Positions 12,651-23,746 of a DNA stretch of 64,000 nt are shown here, in pieces. A program made the translations under genes and the position numbers. Location: positions 30,107,362 to 30,171,361 of the forward strand of contig NC_060061.1 in assembly GCF_020283565.1 (NCBI RefSeq), in the 5' to 3' direction. How positions within the stretch are numbered: position 1 is the stretch's first letter; every line of letters starts with the position of its first letter. The notes under the pieces were generated by a model, which was not told the origin of the DNA, ran no database searches, and was given only the letters and a program-made list of their open reading frames with translations. The DNA comes from Trifolium pratense (taxonomy: Eukaryota > Streptophyta > Magnoliopsida > Fabales > Fabaceae).

Positions 12651-14854
12651 GCGTGAAAACTAACCTTCCAGCAACGCTAACTCCAAATGGAACCATCCAG
12701 AACATACCAGATATATTAACACTGTGGATAAAAAAGTACATTCGGTCATGTATAACAAATTAAAGGAATAAATTTTGTGGAAAAAAAATTGTGAAAAGAA
12801 ACAAAACAAAGCAATAACTTGGTATATCTAAAGAGCAATGAAAAAATTTCAATGAGCATAGCTCAGTTGGTAGAAACATCGTATATATTATATATGAGTT
12901 GGGTTCAAACCTCGAACACTCCACTTATTTATCTTTATGGTGGAATTTCTAACCACACATTATTAAATAAAAAAAAACAAAACAGCAATGAAAAACAAGG
13001 CGTGGCATAATCCTTTAAGAGAGAGATATATATATATACCAAGTACCAACCATATCGAAAGTACAGAAGTTTGCAATTTTGGATTGGGAAGAGCACCAGA
13101 CAGGAGTACCATTAGCTCAAATGTCCATGACTCTAAGCTGTAACATGGTAATGATGCAATAGAGATTATGCAATTAGAAATTCTCAAGGATAAAATGAAA
13201 TGAATGAATTTCATATTTTGTCTATAATATTAACATTGTAATATAACATGGCACAATTCATGTTATGCTTCAAACTTTATGTGCTAATTAAATAAAATGA
13301 ATTTAATATATTCTATCAAAGTCAATAAGAAAAAATAATATATGTAAGTCAATTTTTGTTTGTAGAAAATATCATACCAAACCATGACTGCAGAAGGAAA
13401 AGCAAGTTTGAGAAATTGAGGAATGTTGTGCAAGGATTCCATTGATAAACCAACCCAGGTCCTTTTACATGAAGAGGAGAATTTGATATAAAGTACCAAT
13501 AGTATCACATTAAGCCAATTTGAGATACAAATTGCAATAGCTGCTCCTTTAATACCAAGTCCAAATTTTATAACCAAAGACCAACATAGAACAACATGTA
13601 TTATGCTAGTGAATCCATTAGCAAGCACCATAGGAAAAACTATGTTTTGGGTTTGTAGGAATTTAATAATGCACCTAAGAATGCCATTGGCAGAAAGACT
13701 TGGAATAGAGTAACGTGCAAATAGTTGAGCTTGTGATGCAATAGTTTTGTCTTGATGTAGTAGAATCAAAATTGGTTTTAAGTATGCCCAAATAATTGAT
13801 AATGGTATACTAACAAGAGTGTTAACCAATATTGCTCTTTGTGTATATATTCCAACCATGTGATATTGTTTTGCTCCATATGCTTGACCACAAAATGTGT
13901 CTAATGCACTTGACATGCCCATCTAAATAAACATAAAACATGCTTGAGTTTAAAAGAATAGCTAGTATGGTGGTTTTACCAAAAGAAAAACAATAGTACT
14001 AAACACACTATATCATGTACAAGATTTTCACAAACAAATGTAATTTAACTTTAATTATTTTTAACATAATGTGATGTTATATATTTAAGTGAAACTGAAA
14101 ATATGAAATGAAGATAAAAATAAACTAAATACACTAATAGTTTTTCCAAAAAAGAAAAATAACAATCATAATTATTATTATTATTATTATTTTATAAAAT
14201 ATATTCTATTTCTCCACAACAAAGTCAATGGTTGACATTGACTAAAAATGCAATTGCGACCAATAAATTTTAAAATTAGTAAATATTTAAGATTTCCTTT
14301 CACTAGTCAAAAAGATATATTTGTCTCATTAAAAAAAATATTCTTGTATGTAAAAAAGGAGTTATTATTAATGATAGAACTATTATCAATTTTATACTCT
14401 CTCTGTTCAAAAATATAAGTAAAAATGGTTTAACAATTTGGTCTAAATTTTACATTAAATAAATTTTTTGTTGACTAGTTTTTATTTATATCTTGAGGTT
14501 GAAAGAATTTTGAGACGGAGAGAGTATTATTTTCGGTAATATTTTTGTCAGCTTAATGTACTATGAACATTTTTATCATGACTTTACATGAATAGACATC
14601 AATAAAAGTATTGAAAATCAAAATGAAAAAAATAAAAATGCATGTCAACATACCAAAACATTGAAACCGATGACATTGACAAATGAAATAGCCAAAGAAG
14701 CACCAGCAAGAAGCAACTCATGATGCAAATGTCCAACAAACATTAGAGATATGATTTGTAAGCTGTTTTGAAAAACACACACAAATATCATTGGCCCTGC
14801 CAGCCATAGCTGCTTCTTTGCTTCATCTATAATCTCCTTTCTCCCTATTTTCAT
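3014..14854 (-). CDS. MATE efflux transporter (DETOXIFICATION-like), 8 exons
   Basis: Exons in coding order: 14654-14854, 13378-13922, 13051-13137, 12665-12721, 4983-5221, 3849-3967, 3648-3734, 3014-3097. All borders are GT/AG and the joined frame is open for 472 codons, a normal MATE length. The start MKIGRKE follows a CT-rich leader. Hallmarks are LAGPMIFVCVFQNSLQIIS in exon 1, the family motif CGQAYGAKQ (residues about 78-86) in exon 2, and GSTRISNELGAGCP across the exon 4/5 border. Such proteins are multi-spanning antiporters (about 12 helices) that export metabolites or xenobiotics at the vacuolar or plasma membrane; the plant DTX1/14-like group fits best. The substrate cannot be told. 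Intron 4 is about 7.4 kb because of nested transposons. A near-identical inverted copy of exons 1-4 lies at 59695-61884. Confidence 0.92.
4033..4335. mobile_element. Probable Stowaway MITE in MATE intron 5
   Basis: Degenerate inverted ends (left TACTACTAGTCTCATCTC, right reading inward TACTTCTTCCGGTCTCATT) with TA at both borders and an A+T-rich core. The ends are diverged. Confidence 0.5.
5995..6423 (-). repeat. 3' LTR of the Copia element
   Basis: 429-bp LTR, identical by eye to 11613-12041. It is the 3' LTR because the element is read on the minus strand. Confidence 0.92.
10918..10998 (+). other. tRNA-like segment in Copia leader
   Basis: Contains TGACCAAGCGGTTAC and CCTGGTTCGAACCGG, resembling Pol III box A and box B. 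CCTGAC and GTTAGG at the two ends could pair as an acceptor stem. It is too irregular to call a working tRNA. Its orientation is opposite to the retrotransposon. Confidence 0.35.
11050..11132 (-). other. Second tRNA-like segment in Copia leader
   Basis: On the minus strand it holds CTTAGTGGTTGA and GTGGATTCGATTCCGC, again box A- and box B-like. It lies between the primer-binding site and the pol relics. Confidence 0.3.
11613..12041 (-). repeat. 5' LTR of the Copia element
   Basis: 429-bp LTR. The primer-binding site lies next to it at 11597-11610, which sets the element's direction. Confidence 0.92.
12589..12651. repeat. (AAT)n microsatellite in MATE intron 4
   Basis: About 20 AAT units. 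The inverted copy (about 61899-61975) is longer by about 12 bases. Confidence 0.95.
12846..12983 (+). mobile_element. tRNA-derived SINE in MATE intron 3
   Basis: Box A (ATAGCTCAGTTGGTAG) and box B (GGGTTCAAACCTC) are followed by a short body and an A-rich tail. The 12-bp direct repeat AGCAATGAAAAA flanks it perfectly (12834-12845 and 12984-12995). Confidence 0.88.
14397..14524. mobile_element. Stowaway MITE in MATE intron 1
   Basis: Ends CTCTCTCTGTTC and, reading inward from the right, CTCTCTCCGTCTC, with TA on both sides (14395-14396 and 14525-14526). 128 bp and noncoding. Confidence 0.82.
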
Positions 14855-14869
14855 TGTGCCCTCTTTTCT

Positions 14870-14871
<2 letters not shown>

Positions 14872-14900
<29 letters not shown>
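14872..14900. repeat. (CT)n tract in MATE 5' leader
   Basis: Dinucleotide run just upstream of the MATE start codon. The inverted copy is 6 bases shorter, one of the few differences between the arms. Confidence 0.9.
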
Positions 14901-14903
<3 letters not shown>

Positions 14904-15042
14904 CTCTCTAAGACAAAACACACAAGTCTTGTCCAAAATGAAATCAACTTTCCCTTAAAATGCAAAATGTTGAAATGTGGGCTTTGTTACTTGATCTTTA
15001 TTAAAATGTGGCCCGGTCTATCATTAATTACACTTATTTGTA

Positions 15043-15297
15043 CTCCCTCAGGTTCTTTTTAGTGTCATTTTTTTAGCATCGTGTACTATTATATAATTTA
15101 CTTTGACCATAATTTTTATTAATTTATAATACTAAATATTAGCAAATAAGATATTATTCAATTTATCTCGACGAATATTTTAAAATTATAAAATTTTTAT
15201 AATTTATTATAATAGATAATTAAATATATTAGTGATGAAAATATGATGCACGACATATGTACAATGGTAAAAAATGATATTTAAAAAGAAACAGACT
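15043..15297. mobile_element. Probable Stowaway MITE upstream of MATE
   Basis: The left end CTCCCTCAGGTTCTTTTTAG and the right end, read inward as GTCTGTTTCTTTTTAAATAT, are both variants of the Stowaway terminus. TA precedes the left end. The last bases of the right end are degenerate. Confidence 0.55.
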
Positions 15298-15861
15298 TTT
15301 TCTACATTTGCTCTACTACTCTTTGACTTTTTCTGCACCTTTCAATTAAGTTCAAGTTTCAAAGTTATAAGACGTAACTCAATTAACTTTTTCATTCCTT
15401 TTCACAATAAAAAATACAACATTTTGTCCTATATATTTAAGTGGATTTATACTTTTGTCCTTGGGGACCTTTGAAGTTTATATTTTGTCTTTGGGACCCT
15501 TTTAATTAAGTTTGATCTTTATTTAATTTTTTATTGTTTTATATTTAAAAATATAAATTTTGCAAGTAGTTTTAGTCTATGCAAAAGTTATATTTGTTTA
15601 ATTATCATAAAACTCTTAAATTTTTAAATAATTTTTTCACTCATCGTATGAATTAAATATGACTTTTTTAAACATAAAAAATTTGTTCTGAATGGGCTGG
15701 ATGATTCCAATGCCTAGGCTGAGTAATTGGATATGGTGGTTATGAGCTTTAGACACGGGGAAAGGTACATGCGAAAACATAAGGACGTCTAAAATTGCGA
15801 AGAATGATGTAATTTTTTCAAACAAGATTAAGGACCATATGGAAGTGGTAGATATGTATAG

Positions 15862-16062
15862 GCTTAAATATGTTGTTGGTCCTTGTAGTTGTAGCTCATT
15901 TTGGTATTGGTCCCTGCAATTTTTTTTGTTTGATTTAAGTCCTTGCACTTTGAATAAAAATGGTTTTAGTCCCTGCAGTTAGTTTGACTGTTACAAAAAT
16001 GGAAGAGACTAACGGAGTGCCACGTGGCCCAATCATTTTTATGCCACGTGGCACAGTCAAAG
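15862..16062. mobile_element. Half of a foldback (MULE-type) MITE
   Basis: Starts AGGCTTAAATATGTTGTTGG, runs through repeated 'GGTCCTTG/GGTCCCTGC' blocks, and reaches CCACGTGGC palindromes that normally mark the middle of this kind of foldback. The mirrored half is missing. A complete relative is at 26924-27266. It begins where the inverted duplication stops. Confidence 0.5.
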
Positions 16063-16827
16063 TTATACATATATATTGTTTTTAAATTTGTTTTAATATA
16101 TTATATTACTAATTAATAAACATTAAGTAGATTTTTGTTAAAGAACCACAACATCTCTTCAAACGCGGAAGTCTTCATCATCATCCTATTAAATTACCAT
16201 CGTGTCTTCATCTTCTACCTCTGAATTTCACCACCATCATCACCATGTTTTCATCTTCATCTTTTCAATTAAATAAAATAAAAGAACAAAGTGGCACAAA
16301 GGACAAACAACAAAGAACACTCCGCCGCTTCCCACTGTGAAACAAACAACATGATTACAAGCAGTCACAAAGAGCGATCGTTGCACGAACTCGAACGCTA
16401 GCTGCAAAATGATGACGTGATTCACAAAGTGAGACAGTTACAGAGCCACAAACTCGAACAACAGAGGCAGAAACGAGAATAAATCGCAGCGGTGCCGGCT
16501 GCTAGATTTAGGATCCAGATTTGGGGTTTAGGGTCTCACTGGTCTAGATTTCAATTATTACACATGAATCTATTTATTTCAATGATGATGAATTTGGATA
16601 GTAACTCAGAAAAGAAACAGAGAAAATCACAACCATGTCATGAAGAGGCAAAGGAGGAGCAAAACGACACCGTAAGGTTCTGAGAGATAACATTCAAGGA
16701 ATAACAAAGCGTCAAAGCCTGCAATTCGTCGCAAGACGTGGTGGTGTGATGATGATGAATATGAACATATTGGTGGAATGGTGGTGGTGATTGAAAGATC
16801 CACACATATAGGGGTGTGCATGGTATA
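16063..16827. other. Intergenic DNA, no gene seen
   Basis: Contains CATCATC-rich low-complexity sequence at 16170-16265. No exon or element could be supported. Confidence 0.35.
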
Positions 16828-17883
16828 TAGGGGTGTGCATGGTTTGGAAATCACAACACACCACACCTAATTGATGGTTTTGGTTAGAACCAAAACCATT
16901 TCAATAACAAACCGGTTATTTTTTAAAACTAATTTGGATTTGGTTATTAACCGGATCGAACCAATTTATAACCGGTTTGTAATAAAATTTAAGTTATTCA
17001 GATGATCCAATTTTAAATAGGTTTTTTACTTAAACTAATTTTTTTTATTAGTTGATTAAAAAAAATAGATTTATTAATTATTTTAAAAACATAATTTTTC
17101 ATTAATTTTATGATTGAATTGGTTTATAATCAACCCACAAAATATTTTTTTTAAACCCAAATTATTTTTTACTTAGCCGAAAACTTGTTTTTTATATTGT
17201 TTTAAAAATATTTTTTATTATTTAAAAAAAGAGTAATTTTTAAAATTAAAAAATCTGATTTTTAAATACAAAAAAAAACTAATAAATAGGAAAAAAATTA
17301 AAATACTAAATTTTTGAAAAACTAAAAACATTAAAAACTGATTTTTTTAATTATTTTTTAAAAAAAAAAACTGAATATTTTAATTATTTTTAAAAACTAA
17401 AAACATTAAAAACTGATTTTTTAATTATTTTTAAAATAATTATTAAAAATCTGATTTTTAAAATAAAATAATAATAAAATAGTATGGGTGGTTGGTGGTG
17501 GCCGGCCGCCAGAGCACCACCACCGGCCGCTGCGAAAGTCGCCGGAGGTCCGCCGGAAAACCGCCGTCCGCCGCCGCGCCGGCCACCGGTGGTCCGGTGT
17601 TGACCACCGTGTTGACCACCGTCCTCCACCACCTCTTTTAATTAATTATTTTATTATATAATAAAGAATTTTGAGAAATTGATGATTGGGCCTGAATTAG
17701 CTATTGTGCCTAAATTTTCAAACCAATTCCAAATCAAATTACAAAATGTGGTTATGGTTTATAATTGGTGTTTTTTTATTGGAGTGGTGTGGTTTTTTTT
17801 TTAAATGGATTTTGCAAACTAAAATTGGATATGGATTGGTTAGCAATTTGGTTAAGGATAGCCAAATTTTTTGCACACCCCTA
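16828..17883. mobile_element. hAT-like non-autonomous element with G+C-rich insert
   Basis: The left end TAGGGGTGTGCATGG (also present 19 bases earlier, at 16809) mirrors the right end TGCACACCCCTA at 17883. The body is A+T-rich and carries paired ACCGGTT-type motifs. At 17490-17632 it changes abruptly to a G+C-rich block (CCGGCCGCC and GTCCGCCGG runs). No clear 8-bp target duplication was found, so the limits rest on the termini alone. Confidence 0.6.
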
Positions 17884-18193
17884 GATAAACATATCATTAT
17901 GTTCTTCTTTGTTCCGCCAAGTCCATAACGCATGACAAGCAAAAGCCCAATAACGAGTATATATAGTAATTTGTTATCAACAAAGAAAGATGAAAAATTA
18001 TCGCTATTAATAGCCCCAAAACACAACCAAACAATTAAAAAGGAAAGAGACATATTTAGACAAGAGTTTGCTGGTGTTGAGGCTTCCCCATTCAAATATA
18101 AATAATGTTACAGGTTACGTTTAAATCAAATTCATTCAAGATAGATAAGTAAAAGAATATATTAATGAGATAGTAACAATAGTTAAAGTAGAC
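17884..18193. promoter_or_regulatory. Upstream region of the polygalacturonase gene
   Basis: A GTATATATAG TATA-like motif at 17957-17966 is the best promoter candidate, about 230 bases before the ATG. Nothing else was recognised. Confidence 0.35.
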
Positions 18194-20452
18194 ATGAATT
18201 TTAACATCGCCATAATTGTTTCATTCTTATTTCTAGCTGACTATGGTGCAGCCTCTCAAGTCCTTGACATATCAAAATTTGGTGGAGCACCAAATTCAGA
18301 TATAACCCAGGTATTAATTATTCCTATTGAATTGACATTTAGAAAATAATCATTTAACCTTTTATATACAAGCCTATGTTGTTAACAAATCTAAGGGTCG
18401 TAAATATGAGATTTGCATTCCACGTCGTAAATCGATTTTGAACATCCGATCGCAAACCAACAGCGAAGACTATGATTTGGGGAAGGTGTAATATGAGACA
18501 GTCAATCTTAAATTTGAAGGCCAAAAACAATTAATGTGTGTAACTGCATTTTTTTTTCCTTCTAATTTATTATTGTGTGTCTTGTTTTCTCATAAGGCTT
18601 TCGCAAATGCATGGAAGGAAGCATGTGAATCAACCACTGCAGTTAAAATTGTGATTCCATCTGGTACATACAAGTTGAATGCAATAGATGCTAAAGGTCC
18701 TTGTAAGGCTCCTATTGAAATTCATGTTGATGGCACAATTCAAGCACCTAGAAACCAAGATGAAATCAAAGGGGATACTCAATGGGTCAAGTTTTCGTAC
18801 ATGGACTCTTTAACCTTATCAGGAAAAGGAGTTTATGATGGTCAAGGGGCAGAAGTTTGGAAACAAAAAACAGGTGGACCTGCTTGGAGTGGAAAGGGTA
18901 AAATGCCCAAAGTTTTCATGGTAAATATTAACTTACCTGATCATCATTTCCATTTTACAAACTTTGTCAAAAAGTATTATTAGTAATGGTGGGGACGACC
19001 GAGTCTTTCACCGTGCACAAGTTACGAATATTACTATAACGAATACGGATTTTATAAAACTCAGCGTTGGATTAAAAGTTTATATCATATAGATCATCCA
19101 TAAATGTTTTAAAAAAATTGAAAATCATTTGATATGTTACTTAGACCCTATCAAGATTAACGGTTTATGAATTTTTATTAAATATCATTAATTTTAATGG
19201 GTCTCAATAACATATCAAATGATTTAAAAATAAAAAATAAAAAAATTATGAATGATCTATACAATATAAATTTTCAATTAAACGATGAATTTTGTAAAAT
19301 TCGTTATAAAAATATTGAACGCTTATGCACCATGAAAGACTTTGTTAGAAAAAGCCAGGACTAATAATCATTCTGCAACTTTGTCAAAATAAAATAAAAT
19401 AACCATTTTACAACTTGTTTATATAGGATTTTATATCTTTGTCTATTAAGGTCAGAAAGTCAAGCTGCTCTTACCACTGAATTAACAATTTGAGAACAAA
19501 TAATTGTATCTAATTCAACAAACATTTCTTTTTCTTTTTTTTTTGTCCAGATTTAACAAACATTTCTAATTGACTATTTTTTATCCAATTTCAACAGAAT
19601 TTCGGTTTTAATTTCGTCAACAATACCATCGTCCGCGACATTACATCTAAGGACAGCAAAAATTTCCATGTTTTGGTTTTTGCTTGCCACAATATTACAT
19701 TTGATGGCTTCACAATTAGTGCCCCTAAAGATAGTCCCAACACGGATGGAATCCACCTAGGAAAATCAACTAATGTTAAAATTCTTAACACCAACATTGG
19801 GACTGGAGATGATTGTGTATCAGTCGGTGATGGTACCAAAGACCTCACTGTCCAAAATGTGAATTGTGGACCTGGTCATGGCATTAGTATTGGAAGCCTT
19901 GGAAAATTTACAACCGAAGAAAATGTAGAACGGGTTCTAATTAAGAACTGTACTTTGACAGATACTGACAATGGCGTGAGGGTCAAGACTTGGCCTAATG
20001 AACCAGCAACACTTACTATTACTGGTTTGCATTTTGAAGATATTATCATGGTTAATGTCAGGAACCCTGTCATCATAGACCAAGAGTATTGTCCATGGAA
20101 CCAATGCAACAAACAGGTATTCTTTCAAAAATTTATCTATATATCAAAATACATTGATTGTACATTTTAATTAAAATGTCTAACTTTTGTTCATCTCTTG
20201 CATGGTTTTCAATGGTATATATAGGTTCCATCAAAAATAAAGATAACCAAGGTTTCATTCAAGAACATTAAGGGCACTTCAGGAACTGCAGAAGGAGTTG
20301 TTCTAATTTGCAGCAGTAGTGTACCATGTGATGGTGTGGAGCTAAATAATGTTGATCTCACATTCAATGGAACACCAACAGTCGCTAAATGTACTAATGT
20401 TAAACCTATAGTTACAGGAAAAGCTCCTGCTTGTCAAGCTCCTGCAGCTTGA
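18194..20452 (+). CDS. Exopolygalacturonase (GH28), 4 exons
   Basis: Exons 18194-18310, 18597-18920, 19598-20116 and 20225-20452 join in frame with GT/AG borders to give 395 aa, the usual length for plant exo-type enzymes. Residues 1-21 form a hydrophobic secretion signal (MNFNIAIIVSFLFLADYGAA). The mature part starts with VLDISKFGGAPNSDITQAF. The GH28 catalytic motifs are all present: NTD (195-197), GDD (217-219), GHG (240-242) and RVK (275-277; RIK is commoner). Such enzymes remove galacturonic acid units from demethylated pectin in the cell wall, often in pollen and growing tissue. No lesion is visible. The gene lies between transposon-rich DNA and the PPR/PIG-K block and has no functional link to them. 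Confidence 0.93.
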
Positions 20453-21303
20453 TCAATTTTGCTGACCTTTTTTCTTTGAAGAGTAGCCAAACCATCCCCA
20501 TAATGCGAGGATGTTGAGCAGTAGTAGTATAGTCCCTTTGAAATAAACGAATCGACATGTGTATTACAACCACTGTAATGTATATGTAACCCTTCTGGTA
20601 TAAAAAAAAAATCTTCATTTACACAAATAACAAGTTAATTGTACAATGTTTCAAATACTTGAGACTAGTGTTTAAGAATGTTTCATGAAACAATGTGAAA
20701 TGTTCATGGATCAACAAAATTATTAACAGGTATATTCTAATATAAAATACAGATAATTAAAAGAGTATTACAGGTATTCTAATTCAATACAAAATGGTAC
20801 ATACACACAAACAACCATGAAAATTAATACAATGTCACCACTTACAGTAGAGATGTAGGCCAACCAGTCCACCCATCATTCATAGAGACATTTTCCATAC
20901 TTTGCCTTTGCCAAAATAATTTTCAAGAAAAATAGCTCTACATGTTCCACTGCCACCTAATTTTTGTATTTGCATTTTGTATCTATTGTATGCTTACTAG
21001 TGAAACTGGTTTAGGAATTTCACCTTTCATCAAATTGGCATATAGATTGTCTATATTTTAAATCATAGATATAAAATACTAATTTCGCAACATTAGGTAT
21101 TAAGGAAGGTTGGTAATCAATGGAGTGGTACTGTGAGTCACTACAAGTATTTGACATAGGGTAAAACTAATTTTTAAAAATGATCAAAGGATTTGGGACA
21201 AGAAAGATAAAGTCTAAGCATACAAACATCATGCAAGGTCATTGAAGAGAACAAACGGGAAGCAGCACGTGTTCAAATGTATAACGGAGAAATTTTATGA
21301 TAT
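20453..21303. other. Intergenic DNA, no gene seen
   Basis: 3' flank of the polygalacturonase gene. No open frame or repeat that I can name. Confidence 0.35.
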
Positions 21304-22178
21304 AGTGTAGGTTTACTGGTCAGGTTCTATTCCATTTTTTCTCATTTCCCTGATCACGTTTACAGACTCTTCGACCATTCCTGCAATTCCCTATACCTTG
21401 ATCAATGTGTTATAACTGCACAAATCAGGTCAAAGTCCGCATTCATTCAATTCCACAAGCACATCGGTGACTTCTTCGACCCATCCTTGTTCACCATATA
21501 TATTGATAACAATGTTGTATATCAGAATCACAATTTGATTCCTTCATCATTTGCAGCACATATCTAAACACGTCCATTTGACCATCTTCTCTATAACCAT
21601 CCAGTCGAATTGTACGCTTCAAGGGAAATAGAGAATCCATCAAATTGCATCTTGCGAAATGTTCTAGACATGTTGCTGAAGATTGTATTTTCGCCGTAAG
21701 TAGCTATAATAGTATTGTAAGTGATGACATCAACCATGCCTTGTTTCTTAGCCATTAAGTACAATCTCCTAACTTTCTTGAAAAGCTTCGCTTCCCCGAA
21801 AACATTAAGCATGACATTATAGGTAATTGTGTTTGGCAGGAATCCATGCTGCAGCATCTCATCAAAAAGCCTCGAAAGCTCATCTACCGGCAGAGCCTGA
21901 GCACAGCAATTTAGTACACAATTATAAACTTCCTGCTCCCAATTCATCTGATCTTTCGAGATCTTGCAGTACACTTTGTCTAACTTATCAACCATATTAC
22001 ATCTCTGATAAATCTGCAGCATATCACGCAACAAAAACATGTCTGGAACAATATCGGGCCGTTTGTCAATATCATCCAAAACAGAACAAGCGTCTTTCAA
22101 AGATCCAGCTCGAACGTACATCCTCACAAAAATGCTAAAAGGAATCATATCCAAGGATAGCTTTGTACTTTTTGGCAA
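21304..22178 (-). pseudogene. PPR pseudogene (duplicate of the PPR gene's C-terminal half)
   Basis: The sequence closely follows 23843-24700 of the intact PPR gene. Translation of 21591-22178 gives recognisable repeats such as ALPVDELSRLFDEMLQHGF and VDVITYNTIIATYGEN. Upstream of SLDMIPFS the frame runs into unrelated sequence and there is no ATG. A frameshift near 21600 ends the match at EAYNSTGWL, and the remaining C-terminal part (21304-21590) is out of frame with small deletions. The N-terminal half is absent. It is the second member of a tandem PIG-K/PPR block duplication, lying directly downstream of the PIG-K pseudogene. Confidence 0.88.
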
Positions 22179-22276
22179 CTAAAGCAACAGCCTCATCAAG
22201 CTTTTTCTTCAAATCTGCAGGATTCCTGTGCTCATCAATAGCTAGCTTCAGGGACTCGAGAGAGAACTGTAATAAT

Positions 22277-23745
22277 CTACAATGATAGCCATGTATAAAC
22301 TTTCAACAAAGGAAGCATTGAAACAAGACCACAGCACACGAAAGCATCATCAATGCTTTGAAACATATTCACTTTGCTGAGAAGACTGAAGAGTATTCCA
22401 TAGTTGTCCAATGCCATGGAAATGTTTCTGCACAGTAAATCCAGTTTCCATGAGTTACAGCTTTATGAGAAATAATAATGTAAACTAATTCTGTAGGCAC
22501 ATATGTTCAATTCACCTCTACTTCATTTATTAAATTGATCCTCATCGTCGGAGTTTTTCAAAATTCTTCTTTCATTGTCATAAGCTGATTGATACAAAGG
22601 CATTTTAATTTTAGCTCCCCAAAATATTTATTCCACTGAGACCTGTAGGCTGGGTCAGTGTGTATTGTTTTTATTATATTGCAGTTTGGAGCGAGTTTTG
22701 TGGTGATGCTAGAAGATTTCTTTAAACCATGCCTTACTTAGGTTGTTGCCCAGTTGTTACGTTTTCTCTTTTAAAGGGTATATTTCTAAACAGCTAAAAG
22801 CTTAGTAAGCTTTAGCTTGAGGGGAGTGTTAGAATATTTTAAAATATTAAGTTACTATAAAACTATTATCAATAATATTTGAACTTTTATTATTTCTCTC
22901 CTCTTTTTATCGAAAACCCACAACTTCAACAAAGCTCTCACTATGTTTCTACAACTATAAAAACTATTAAGTTCATACATACATATGAGTCCAAGTGATG
23001 TGAATATGAATTCTGTCCTTTCATGCTACTTCCAATTGCCAAAACACCTGGTGAATGAAGCTGTCAAGATCAGGAAAAAGGAGAACCTCATAAGCAACAA
23101 AACTTAGGGAAGTATAATAAGCAAGACAAAAGTATTTAATATTGCATAGTAAGCGGTTATAAAATTCAGGAGGACAATTATGAAACAACATGGCTAGTGA
23201 CAGGAAAATGTTACATAATAAGTTCTACAAATATACATTTGTATTATGATAAAGCCAAATCATAACACATTTGTAAATCTCCTCTTACTGTGACTATAAT
23301 TGTAAAGGGATGCTCATTACTATGAGCAAAGTAACCATCATTTATACAGGAAGCAAATATTTTATAATGGACTTGCATATAGCCAGAAACAAATTGTATA
23401 ACAACACCAAAGATATCAATCAATAAAATACCATCTGATGGGGAACACAATGGCTGCATTAAAACTTGGGCAAAAATATAGTGTTCATTATATGAAAATG
23501 AATACCCCAGATCTACACTCTGACTTCATGAGGATTGACATGGGAGTTTGCTAGTAACATATACCAACAGATAATAGCAGAATCAGACCTGTGAGAACAG
23601 CGAAGAGGCTTGGCAGGTAACCACCATTATAAGCAGCTCCTTAAACCTAACAATTCCCATTCTGAGGGGGAAAGATTAGTTTTCGTCCTATTGTCACCAA
23701 CTTGTCAGGTATCCACTAATATAAGCAGCTCCTTAAACCTAACAA
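22277..23745 (-). pseudogene. PIG-K/GPI8 pseudogene
   Basis: Segments correspond in order to exon 5 (about 23585-23655), exon 6 (about 22990-23075), part of exon 9 (about 22540-22670) and exon 10 (about 22277-22425) of the intact gene at 31484-37135, including intron sequence between them. Exons 1-4, 7 and 8 are missing. In the exon 5 copy the residue two before the catalytic cysteine is changed (VTC for DTC). A second, shorter copy of the exon 5 region (23700-23745) abuts the stop codon of the intact PPR gene and marks the duplication junction. Confidence 0.85.
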
Positions 23746-23746
23746 T

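Larger units (their letters stand above)
10561..15853. repeat. Left arm of large inverted duplication
   Basis: This stretch matches the reverse complement of 58701-64000 almost base for base. Paired coordinates sum to about 74,549-74,561, the shifts coming from an (AAT)n tract and a (CT)n tract. It contains MATE exons 1-4, a SINE, two Stowaway MITEs and the start of the Copia element. The match stops at 15853; leftwards it may continue beyond what the window end lets one compare. Confidence 0.95.

Noticed and set aside
12846..12983. A tRNA gene
   Set aside because: Box A and B are present but the sequence lacks a cloverleaf with matched acceptor ends and is flanked by a 12-bp target duplication and an A-rich tail, so it is a SINE.
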